DNA of 5,334 nt, from assembly GCA_045585875.1 (NCBI GenBank), contig JAZMZH010000123.1, forward strand, positions 1 through 5,334. Direction: 5' to 3'. Below, one piece after another: positions 1 through 4,922 of this stretch; position 1 is the first letter of the stretch, and each line of letters starts with the position of its first letter. Origin of the DNA: JAVBQJ01 sp045585875 (GTDB lineage: Bacteria; Verrucomicrobiota; Lentisphaeria; Victivallales; Victivallaceae). The notes beneath the pieces are model-generated. The model saw nothing but the letters and a program-made list of their open reading frames with translations, was not told the origin of the DNA and ran no database searches. Position numbers and translations under genes: made by a program.

Positions 1-1
1 T

Positions 2-160
2 TCGCGGGTGGTGCTGGCCGGAGGCCCCTCCGAATCACCGGCGTGGCGCAGGTTCCTCGCCGAATCATGGAATTGCAGAATAGAACTATCCCCGTATGAA
101 AAATACACGGGGGCGGTCGGCGCCGCCATCATCGCCGGGAAAGGCTGTCAAAATGAATGA
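2..160 (+). CDS. FGGY-family carbohydrate kinase, C-terminal fragment (5' end outside window)
   Basis: Reading from base 2 gives 52 residues before a TGA at 158-160, with no start codon needed because the gene enters from the left edge. The fragment begins SRVVLAGGPSESPAWRRFLA and ends with TGAVGAAIIAGKG. These are the two hallmark C-terminal segments of FGGY sugar kinases: the Gly-Gly-x-Ser...Trp-Arg/Gln...Ala-Asp/Glu stretch after the ATP-binding region, and the final G-A-x-G-A-A-x-x-A-G helix. Enzymes of this family phosphorylate ketoses or polyols (xylulose, ribulose, fuculose, rhamnulose, glycerol) with ATP in the cytoplasm. The substrate-binding N-terminal domain is not in the window, so the substrate cannot be read. 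The stop overlaps the start of the amidohydrolase by 8 bp, so the two are almost certainly cotranscribed. With the isomerase two genes downstream, a ketose formed by that isomerase is the natural substrate (inference). Confidence 0.85.
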   Translation, partial: SRVVLAGGPSESPAWRRFLAESWNCRIELSPYEKYTGAVGAAIIAGKGCQNE

Positions 161-1163
161 GATCGTCACCGATTACGACCGTCGGATCTTTGAAGAGGAG
201 TTCGCCGGGAAACTGCCGGCCCGCATCTTTGATGCGCATGTCCACATCATCCTGAAGCGGAGCTACCCGCCGGAAAACGGCACGGACAAATTAACCTATC
301 TCAATTTCCTCGGCGGCGAATTTTCGGTCCGGCAATTTTTCGACGCTTACCGGGAATTGCTGCCCGGCGTCGAAATGTCGCTGGCCGGGTTCGGAAACCC
401 GGCGATGCACGTCGACCGGAGCGACGCCGCGAACTTCGGCGCGGACAACCGGCGGGTTTTCGGACTGCGCCTTTTGAGCGCTTACGATCCGGCGGAGACG
501 GTGGAGGCGGACATCGTGAAGTACCGCCTCGCCGGGGTGAAGCCCTACCTCAACATGGCATTTCAGAAACCGGGCCGGGAGGTGGAGCTCCTCGACTTCT
601 TCACCCCGGAGCAGCTGAAAATGCTCAACCGCCGGAAGATGATCGCCCTCGTCCACATCCCGCGCAAAATGCGCCTCGAGGACCCGCTGAACCGCAAGCA
701 GATGAAGCACCTCTGCGAAACATACCCGGACATCACATTCGTCTTTGCCCACATCGGACGCGCCTACTACCAGCGCTGCGCGACCGATTACGTGGACGAA
801 TTCGTCGAATTCCCCAACGCCTACTGGGATACCGCGATGATCAACCACGAGGGGGTGCTGCGCTACACCTTCGACCACTTCCCGGCGGAGCGGATCCTCT
901 TCGGCACCGACGCGCCGCTGTCGTTTCTGCGCGGCAAATCGGTGGAGATCAACAATCAGTACGCCTATGTGATGACGGAGGATCACGGTTTCGGCACCAC
1001 GCTGGTCGATCGCACCGGCAAGATCCGATACGTCCCGTTCCTTTACGAGCAGCTGCGGAGCGTGCTGGCGCTGGGACTGCCGCGCCCGACCCTTGAGAAC
1101 TTTTTCTACAACAATGCCTTCAAACTGTTTGCCGATGTCATCGAAAGGAATTACGGAAAATGA
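153..1163 (+). CDS. Amidohydrolase-2 family metal-dependent hydrolase (lactonase-like TIM barrel)
   Basis: A 336-residue cytoplasmic protein with the metal-ligand pattern of the amidohydrolase superfamily: IFDAHVH at the end of strand 1 (H29, H31), ALVHIP (H168), VFAHIG (H200) and ILFGTDAP (D253). A GVKPY segment (K130) sits where family members carry a Lys-containing strand. Length and motif order fit the amidohydrolase-2 group, which includes sugar-acid lactonases and decarboxylases such as ACMSD; the actual reaction cannot be read. I chose ATG 153 because it has GGAAAGG 8 nt upstream, gives the short N-terminus normal for the family and overlaps the kinase stop by 8 bp. The in-frame ATG at 96 would add 19 Pro/Arg/Ser-rich residues encoded over the kinase C-terminus and has no convincing ribosome site. 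The stop overlaps the next start as ATGA. Family call is firm; a role as sugar lactonase or hydrolase is inference from the operon. Confidence 0.85.
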   Translation: MNEIVTDYDRRIFEEEFAGKLPARIFDAHVHIILKRSYPPENGTDKLTYLNFLGGEFSVRQFFDAYRELLPGVEMSLAGFGNPAMHVDRSDAANFGADNRRVFGLRLLSAYDPAETVEADIVKYRLAGVKPYLNMAFQKPGREVELLDFFTPEQLKMLNRRKMIALVHIPRKMRLEDPLNRKQMKHLCETYPDITFVFAHIGRAYYQRCATDYVDEFVEFPNAYWDTAMINHEGVLRYTFDHFPAERILFGTDAPLSFLRGKSVEINNQYAYVMTEDHGFGTTLVDRTGKIRYVPFLYEQLRSVLALGLPRPTLENFFYNNAFKLFADVIERNYGK

Positions 1164-2521
1164 AAATCGGTCTGCTGCCGCTGTATATCCAGCTCTACGA
1201 AGAGTGCGCGTCCTCCTATCACGATCCCGTGACCGCCGAGGTGGAAAAGGCCGCCGGGGCTCTGGGGCAAATGGGGTTCGAGGTCGAGAGCGTGCCCCTC
1301 TGTCATGTCGCCGGGGAATTTGAAGCCGCGGTCAGAGGTTTTGAACAATCCGGCTGCCAGGTCCTCGTGACCCTGCACGCGGCCTATTCGCCCTCCCTCG
1401 AATCCATCGACGTGCTCGCCGGGACGGAACTTCCCATCGTCGTATGCGACACCACGCCGGATGCGGAATACGGTTTCGAGTTCGGCGACAAGCTGATGTT
1501 CAACCACGGCATCCACGGCGTCCAGGATATGTGCAACATGCTCCTGAAGCGCCGGAAGCCTTTCCTGATCCGCGCCGGACACCTCTCCGACGGGAACTTC
1601 GTGAACCGTCTCCGGCAGGCGATCACCGCGGCCGCGGCGACGCGGCGGATGACCGGGGCCCGGGTGGGCGAGGCCGGAGGAGCCTTTGCGGGCATGGGGG
1701 ATTTTCAGGTGCCGGAGGGGGTCTTCGGTTCGACGCCGGTGCATTGGGCGGATGATCCGGCGTACGCGCCGACCGGCGCCGAGATCGACGCCGAGATCGC
1801 GGAGGATCGGCGGAAGTGTTCCGTCTCCGGCGATCTGCCCGCGGAGATCCACCGGGCGACCGTGGAAAACAGCCTGAAGCTCCGCAAATGGATCGCAGCG
1901 GAGAAGCTCGACGCCTTCACCGTCAATTTCCTCGGCTGCGGGCCGGAGATCGGATTTTCCTGCGTGCCTTTCCTCGAATGTTCCAAGGCGATGGCCCGGG
2001 GCGTGGGCTACGCCGGGGAGGGCGATGTGCTGACCGCGCTCTTCTGCGGGGCGCTTCTGAGCTTCAATCCGGATACGACATTCTCGGAGATGTTCTGTCC
2101 GGACTGGAAGGGCAACCGCATCTTTCTCTCCCACATGGGCGAGATGAATTGGAATCTGATGGCGCAGAAACCCTACCTCTCCCTGCGCAAATGGACCTTC
2201 GGCAGCGGCGGAGACATCGCCGTCGCCACCGGATGTCTCCGCGGCGGCGAGGCGATGCTCGCCAACCTCGCTCCCGGTCCGGATGGAAGTTTCACCCTGA
2301 TCGCCGCTCCGGTCCGGATGACCGCTCAGGACGATCCCGCGCTTCCCCAGATGCGGGGATGGATGACGCCTCCCGGAGATATGCCGGTGCCGGAGTTTCT
2401 GGAAGCCTACAGCCGGGTCGGCGGGACCCATCATCTGGCGCTGAGCTACGGATGCTCCGCCGGGATGCTGGAGGACATCGCCCTGCTGATGGGGTGGAAA
2501 TTCCACCGGATCGGCGCCTGA
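1160..2521 (+). CDS. L-fucose/L-arabinose isomerase-like aldose-ketose isomerase
   Basis: A 453-residue protein starting MKIGLLPLYIQLYEE, the N-terminal strand typical of the fucose/arabinose isomerase superfamily (COG2407-like). The C-terminal half carries motifs that line up with the Mn2+ ligands of E. coli L-arabinose isomerase (E306, E333, H350, H450): GYAGEGD (E287), TFSEMF (E310), FLSHMGE (H325) and GGTHHLALSYG (H424/H425). Spacings of 23, 15 and about 100 residues resemble 27, 17 and 100 in AraA. It should therefore be a metal-dependent cytoplasmic isomerase converting an aldose to a ketose. It is shorter than AraA (about 500 residues) and much shorter than FucI (about 590), so neither symbol is justified. 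AAAGGA lies 10 nt before the ATG, which overlaps the amidohydrolase stop by 4 bp, pointing to translational coupling. It is the last gene of the operon visible here. Substrate unknown; other aldopentoses or 6-deoxyhexoses are possible. Confidence 0.82.
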   Translation: MKIGLLPLYIQLYEECASSYHDPVTAEVEKAAGALGQMGFEVESVPLCHVAGEFEAAVRGFEQSGCQVLVTLHAAYSPSLESIDVLAGTELPIVVCDTTPDAEYGFEFGDKLMFNHGIHGVQDMCNMLLKRRKPFLIRAGHLSDGNFVNRLRQAITAAAATRRMTGARVGEAGGAFAGMGDFQVPEGVFGSTPVHWADDPAYAPTGAEIDAEIAEDRRKCSVSGDLPAEIHRATVENSLKLRKWIAAEKLDAFTVNFLGCGPEIGFSCVPFLECSKAMARGVGYAGEGDVLTALFCGALLSFNPDTTFSEMFCPDWKGNRIFLSHMGEMNWNLMAQKPYLSLRKWTFGSGGDIAVATGCLRGGEAMLANLAPGPDGSFTLIAAPVRMTAQDDPALPQMRGWMTPPGDMPVPEFLEAYSRVGGTHHLALSYGCSAGMLEDIALLMGWKFHRIGA

Positions 2522-2620
2522 CCGCGTCCCTGCCGCAGTGCCGGAATCGCGGCACCCTCGCAGAGCCGTACGCGAAACGCTGTTTTTGTGGGACAATGCC
2601 GCCCTGCGGAGGCGGAAAAT

Positions 2621-2649
2621 TTGCAAAACCGGCGTTTCCGTGGTAAATT
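2621..2649 (+). promoter_or_regulatory. Candidate sigma70-type promoter for the K+ channel gene
   Basis: TTGCAA at 2621-2626 and TAAATT at 2644-2649 are separated by exactly 17 bp and match the -35 and -10 consensus at four of six positions each. They sit in an AT-richer patch of an otherwise GC-rich spacer. Transcription would start near 2656, giving a leader of about 60 nt that includes the hairpin at 2666-2682. The match is moderate, and read-through from the isomerase is also possible, because no U-tract terminator is visible between the genes. Confidence 0.4.
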
Positions 2650-2665
2650 AGACGATCCATGCGTT

Positions 2666-2682
2666 CCGCCGTCCTCCGGCGG
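2666..2682 (+). promoter_or_regulatory. GC hairpin in the leader of the K+ channel gene
   Basis: CCGCCG (2666-2671) pairs perfectly with CGGCGG (2677-2682) around a five-base loop, TCCTC. Bases 2673-2677 (CCTCC), mostly in that loop, are complementary to the GGAGG core of the ribosome binding site at 2705-2709. The hairpin is clear in the sequence. A role in damping translation is only a suggestion, since CCTCC is short and expected by chance in GC-rich DNA. Confidence 0.35.
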
Positions 2683-2702
2683 CGGGGATTACGGGCAAAT
2701 GC

Positions 2703-2709
2703 GGGGAGG
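2703..2709 (+). promoter_or_regulatory. Ribosome binding site fixing the channel start at 2716
   Basis: GGGGAGG ends 6 nt before ATG 2716, an ideal Shine-Dalgarno distance. The upstream in-frame ATG at 2659 lacks such a site, lies only a few bases after the predicted transcription start and would add an Arg/Ala-rich extension. The start at 2716 is therefore preferred. Confidence 0.75.
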
Positions 2710-2715
2710 CACGGG

Positions 2716-3588
2716 ATGTACAATCGGTTGAAGCGGCAGATTTTTGAGATCATCCAGCCCGCGGAAAACGGGCGGATTGCCAGCAGGATCTTCGACATCT
2801 TCATCATAGCGCTGATTTTTCTGAGCGTGGCGTCGGTATTCATCATGACATTCCGGATCTCGGAAAAGACGGCGGAAGTGCTGGCCGGGCTGGAAAAGAC
2901 GGCGCTTGTCATCTTTTCGGTCGAATATCTGCTGCGGATCTGGACGGCGAATCTGCTTTATCCCGGGATCCCGGGCTGGCGGGCGCGCCTCCGGTACATC
3001 CGATCGGGCATGGCGGTGATCGACCTCCTGGCCATACTGCCCTTTTATCTGCCCATGCTGCTGCCGGTGAATCTGGTGGGGATCCGGGCGGTGCGCATGG
3101 TGCGTCTGCTGCGGCTTTTCAAGCTCAACCGCTATTCGGAGGCGCTGAGTTCCATCGGGGAGGTTTTCCGGCGCAAGTACCGGGAGATGCTGGTGTCGAT
3201 GTTTTTCGTGTCCGTGCTGCTGATGATCTCCTCTCTGCTCATATACTATGCGGAACACGACGCCCAGCCCGAGAGTTTCGCCAATGCCTTTTCGGGACTC
3301 TGGTGGGCGGTGGCCACGCTCACCACGGTGGGGTACGGCGACATTTATCCGGTTACGGTGGCCGGACGCCTGCTGGGGACGGTGATCGCCGTGATGGGAA
3401 TCGGCATGGTGGCGATCCCCACAGGGATATTGAGCTCGGGATTTATGGAGGCTTTGGAGCGGAAGCGTAAAAACGATCCCGGGGAGGAGACGCCCGGCGG
3501 CGGGGATGATCCGGGAAACGGCTGCCGCGGGGACTCCGATCCCGGGGAACACCGGAAGTATTGTCCCTGGTGCGGCAAAAAGTTGTGA
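2716..3588 (+). CDS. Voltage-gated potassium channel (six-helix Kv type) with C-terminal CPxCG tail
   Basis: A 290-residue inner-membrane protein with the full Kv layout. S1 is about residues 25-46. S2 is about 57-76, with F67, E70 and R74 in the charge-transfer region. S3 is about 99-115 and contains D103. S4 has basic residues at every third position (R124, R127, R130, R133, K136). S5 is about 158-179, the pore helix and selectivity filter TTVGYGD are at 203-209, and S6 is about 218-243. The filter specifies K+ and the S4 periodicity indicates voltage sensing; four subunits would form one channel. The cytoplasmic tail is a low-complexity Gly/Asp/Pro/Glu linker (about 253-280) ending CPWCGKKL, with C283 and C286 forming one zinc-knuckle half and C270 and H279 as possible extra ligands. 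There is no RCK/TrkA-N or cyclic-nucleotide domain. It appears to be a single-gene unit. Family very sure; tail function unknown. Confidence 0.95.
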   Translation: MYNRLKRQIFEIIQPAENGRIASRIFDIFIIALIFLSVASVFIMTFRISEKTAEVLAGLEKTALVIFSVEYLLRIWTANLLYPGIPGWRARLRYIRSGMAVIDLLAILPFYLPMLLPVNLVGIRAVRMVRLLRLFKLNRYSEALSSIGEVFRRKYREMLVSMFFVSVLLMISSLLIYYAEHDAQPESFANAFSGLWWAVATLTTVGYGDIYPVTVAGRLLGTVIAVMGIGMVAIPTGILSSGFMEALERKRKNDPGEETPGGGDDPGNGCRGDSDPGEHRKYCPWCGKKL

Positions 3589-3603
3589 TGTCGGCGGTGC
3601 TGC

Positions 3604-3624
3604 CGTCGCCGGGCCCCGGCGTCG
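3604..3624 (+). terminator. Possible hairpin terminator after the K+ channel gene (no U-tract)
   Basis: CGCCGG (3607-3612) and CCGGCG (3616-3621) pair around a GCC loop. After a T-T mismatch the stem continues with G3605-C3623 and C3604-G3624. It starts 16 bases past the channel stop. The stem is strong but no T-run follows, so it could be an RNA 3'-end stabiliser or a Rho-assisted end instead of an intrinsic terminator. Confidence 0.3.
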
Positions 3625-3718
3625 CCCGCATACTCTGCCGGTGCACCCGCGGGGAGGGCGCGGAAAATAAAACCACACTCCGCAAAATCATTTTTTCCGA
3701 ATAAAACCATAATTTGTT

Positions 3719-3769
3719 AAAAAAAAATAAGAACAGCCTATTGTTTTTTTCAATGTTTTGTATTATAAT
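3719..3769 (+). promoter_or_regulatory. Sigma70-type promoter with upstream A-tract for the pilin gene
   Basis: A perfect TATAAT at 3764-3769 lies 17 bp after TTGTTT (3741-3746), which keeps the conserved TTG of a -35 box. A run of nine A's (3719-3727) falls at about -57 to -49, where UP elements bind the RNA polymerase alpha subunits. The whole block stands out as AT-rich in GC-rich surroundings. Transcription should start near A3776, leaving about 245 nt before the pilin ATG. A7 (3721-3727) and T7 (3744-3750), with TAA/TTG inside, can also form an AT-only stem overlapping the -35 box. TTGACA at 3786-3791 has no matching -10 box. Confidence 0.6.
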
Positions 3770-3794
3770 ATAAACAAAGGCAGGATTGACACTT

Positions 3795-3823
3795 AAAAAA
3801 GCCGGAAAGGCGGAAGCCGCCGG
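3795..3823 (-). terminator. Terminator-like hairpin read on the minus strand inside the pilin leader
   Basis: Read on the minus strand, CCGG, then GGC-TTCC-GCC, then CCGG form a nested stem (or alternatively GGCGG-CTT-CCGCC), followed at once by C and six T's (the complement of A3795-A3800). That is the shape of a short intrinsic terminator for leftward transcription. No minus-strand gene lies upstream of it here, so if real it would end an antisense RNA across the pilin leader. On the plus strand the same bases form a GGC-GGAA-GCC hairpin with a GNRA-type loop. Confidence 0.3.
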
Positions 3824-3960
3824 ACAACATAGCAATCGGCCCTCATGAGAGGAGGTACACAGGCTGAGGGAAAACAGTAACCATGCAGCCGCATGAGCCC
3901 TTCACGGCCATGCAAAACCGACCGTCGGTCAGAAGGGAAACCGCTTATCAGGTGAAACGG
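3801..3960 (+). promoter_or_regulatory. Structured 5' leader RNA of the pilin gene (candidate cis-regulatory RNA)
   Basis: Several perfect stems lie between the promoter and the pilin. GGC-GGAA-GCC is at 3809-3818. CCCTCA (3840-3845) pairs with TGAGGG (3865-3870). CATGC (3882-3886) pairs with GCATG (3891-3895). CCCTTC (3898-3903) pairs with GAAGGG (3932-3937). ACCGA (3917-3921) pairs with TCGGT (3925-3929). GCATG (3891-3895) can instead pair with a second CATGC at 3909-3913, extended by GCC (3897-3899)/GGC (3906-3908) with one bulged A. That 8-bp alternative breaks two of the other stems, which is the logic of a switch. An AGAGGAGGT motif at 3848-3856 has no suitable start codon after it. I compared it from memory with common classes (TPP, SAM, cobalamin, c-di-GMP-I, glycine, THF, Moco, fluoride) and saw no match. 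Function and ligand unknown. Confidence 0.4.
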
Positions 3961-3980
3961 GAGAGATGTTTGAGTGAAAG

Positions 3981-3994
3981 TGAAATCGTTTACA
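3981..3994. promoter_or_regulatory. LacI/CcpA-type operator-like palindrome upstream of the pilin
   Basis: TGAAATCGTTTACA is a pseudo-palindrome around a central CG and satisfies the classical 14-bp cre-type consensus TGWAANCGNTNWCA of LacI/GalR-family regulators at every position. It lies about 205 bp downstream of the predicted transcription start and 29 bp before the pilin ATG. A bound regulator would therefore act as a roadblock, or would control a nearer promoter I cannot see. No LacI-family gene is in the window. Confidence 0.45.
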
Positions 3995-4012
3995 GTCAAC
4001 CAAAAGAAACCG

Positions 4013-4016
4013 AAGG
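4013..4016 (+). promoter_or_regulatory. Ribosome binding site fixing the pilin start at 4024
   Basis: AAGG (within CGAAGGC) ends 7 nt before ATG 4024 in a purine-rich stretch. Starting here gives the five-residue basic leader MKKSI directly before the hydrophobic FTLIELL segment, as expected for prepilin-type proteins. The in-frame ATG at 3883 would put 47 extra residues in front of it. Confidence 0.7.
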
Positions 4017-4023
4017 CAAAAAA

Positions 4024-4695
4024 ATGAAAAAAAGTATTTTTACATTGATAGAATTGCTTGTCGTGATCGCAATCATCGCCATCCTTGCCAGCATGCTGCT
4101 GCCCGCCCTCTCCAAGGCCCGTCAGGCCGCCCAGAGCATCAAATGCGTTTCCAATGTGAAGCAGATGTGTCTCGGCGCCAACATCTACGCCAGCGAGAAC
4201 GACAACTACCTGCCCGGCGGCTGGGAAGGCAGCGGCAAGACCTATTCGACGAGCGGCGTATGGGTTAAAGCCAGCGGCGACGTTTACGCCTGGTGGGCAG
4301 AAACTCATTCCTGCAACTGGATGTACCAGGTCTGGAAGACCGGGATCGACAAGGGCATTTTCCGCTGCCCCAGCAAGTCCTGCGACACCAGCGGTTCCGG
4401 CGATGCGAACTTCAGGAATCCCGATTATCAGGTCGGGTACAGCACTCCGTCGCAATTCTGGGTGTTGAACATCGGTGCGGCCAAGCGCGCGTCCCAGCAG
4501 GTGATCGTGGTGGATTCCAATGCCCAGCAGTCGTGGTACAAGTGTGCTCCGTCCCCCAGCTGGGTTCCCGCCAATCAGCTTGAGTTCTCCGGAACGATGC
4601 ACGGCGACAAGTGGAGCCTGGGATTCATGGACGGTCATGCCGAGTCCCAGACGCATCCCGACAATACCAGCACCACGATGTTCACCAACAACTGA
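4024..4695 (+). CDS. Prepilin-type (pseudopilin) protein with C-terminal H-X9-DG motif
   Basis: A 223-residue protein with a type III (prepilin) signal: MKKSI, then F6-T-L-I-E10 and a hydrophobic helix to about residue 27 (ending ASMLLPALSKARQAA), as in type II secretion/type IV pilin-like proteins. Prepilin peptidase would cleave before F6, and E10 is the conserved Glu at mature position 5. The region CVSNVKQMCLGANIYASEND, followed by DNYLPGG and IFRCPS, is typical of the Lentisphaerota/Planctomycetota type. MHGDKWSLGFMDGH (H193, D203, G204) has exactly nine residues between His and Asp-Gly, the H-X9-DG processing-associated motif. Six Cys (41, 49, 97, 115, 120, 174) allow disulfides outside the cytoplasm. 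The residue before the predicted cleavage site is Ile, not the usual Gly. It stands alone, with its own promoter and a strong terminator. Which filament or secretion system it joins cannot be read. Confidence 0.92.
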   Translation: MKKSIFTLIELLVVIAIIAILASMLLPALSKARQAAQSIKCVSNVKQMCLGANIYASENDNYLPGGWEGSGKTYSTSGVWVKASGDVYAWWAETHSCNWMYQVWKTGIDKGIFRCPSKSCDTSGSGDANFRNPDYQVGYSTPSQFWVLNIGAAKRASQQVIVVDSNAQQSWYKCAPSPSWVPANQLEFSGTMHGDKWSLGFMDGHAESQTHPDNTSTTMFTNN

Positions 4696-4746
4696 TCTCT
4701 CTCCGCGGGTGTCCGGTGCAGGACATCGCGGGATGATTCCTCAAAC

Positions 4747-4784
4747 GGCGTCCCGGCTCAGGCCGGGGCGCCAAATTGTTTTTT
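4747..4784 (+). terminator. Strong intrinsic terminator of the pilin gene
   Basis: GGCGTCCCGGC (4747-4757) pairs with GCCGGGGCGCC (4762-4772) to give an 11-bp stem with a single T-G wobble and a TCAG tetraloop. AAATTGTTTTTT follows (T-rich tract 4776-4784). It lies about 50 bases past the pilin stop and has all the features of a Rho-independent terminator on the plus strand. Confidence 0.9.
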
Positions 4785-4845
4785 GGGGGACGGGGCCCTC
4801 CCGGAGCGTCAGGGACCATACGGCCGCGGGCGGGAGGACGACTGG

Positions 4846-4922
4846 GAAGACTGGGAGGACTATGAATACTATCTTCCGCAGGATACCCGGGCTTCATAGT
4901 ATTCTCAGCATTCACAGTATTC
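4846..4922. repeat. Inverted repeat built from 9-bp units between convergent genes
   Basis: The left arm (4846-4872) is three 9-bp units: GAAGACTGG, GAGGACTAT, GAATACTAT. The right arm (4896-4922), read on the minus strand, is also three 9-bp units: GAATACTGT, GAATGCTGA, GAATACTAT. The arms face each other across a 23-bp centre and match at 20 of 27 positions, with the inner nine bases (4864-4872 versus 4896-4904) perfectly complementary. The shared pattern is roughly GAnnnCTnn. It could form a long hairpin in RNA or DNA, or be a minisatellite-like or REP-like element. No protein or mobile-element features are attached. Confidence 0.7.

Larger units (their letters stand above)
3589..4023 (+). 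other. Gene-free regulatory region between the K+ channel and the pilin
   Basis: These 435 bases hold no convincing gene. The first 75 bases are very GC-rich and contain the hairpin after the channel stop. Bases about 3664-3780 switch abruptly to AT-rich DNA with A- and T-tracts, and hold the promoter. The rest is a long transcribed leader with stem-loops, a 14-bp operator-like palindrome and the pilin ribosome binding site. From 3883 the pilin frame happens to be open upstream of its start. That 47-codon extension has no ribosome site and no recognisable protein content, and it would bury the prepilin leader, so I treat it as non-coding. Confidence 0.7.

Noticed and set aside
96..152. N-terminal extension of the amidohydrolase from ATG 96
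   Set aside because: The 19 residues are encoded over the kinase C-terminus in another frame, are Pro/Ser/Arg-rich and lack a ribosome site; ATG 153 is better supported.
2538..2555. GTGCCG/CGGCAC hairpin 17 bases after the isomerase stop as a terminator
   Set aside because: The stem is only 6 bp and no T-run follows. A second stem, CCGCC/GGCGG at 2599-2615, is followed by AAAA and only three T's.
1151..2626. Long minus-strand open frame across the isomerase
   Set aside because: It is a GC-rich shadow of the isomerase; its translation is rich in His, Arg and Gly and shows no family motifs, whereas the plus frame has conserved catalytic motifs.
3786..3791. TTGACA as a second -35 box
   Set aside because: The bases 16-18 further on are GC-rich (GGCGGA) and offer no -10 element.
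3848..3902. Leader peptide after the strong AGAGGAGGT motif
   Set aside because: No ATG, GTG or TTG occurs at a workable spacing; the only option, CTG 3864, gives ten codons with no recognisable regulatory content.
3883..4023. In-frame N-terminal extension of the pilin from ATG 3883
   Set aside because: It would bury the prepilin signal 47 residues inside the protein, has no ribosome site at a normal distance, and the ATG sits inside an RNA hairpin.
4696..4899. Read-through or separate small gene ending at TAG 4897 with an acidic DWEDWEDYEYY string
   Set aside because: The frame is open after the pilin stop, but a very strong terminator lies inside it, there is no good start codon, and the acidic string follows from the 9-bp repeat.
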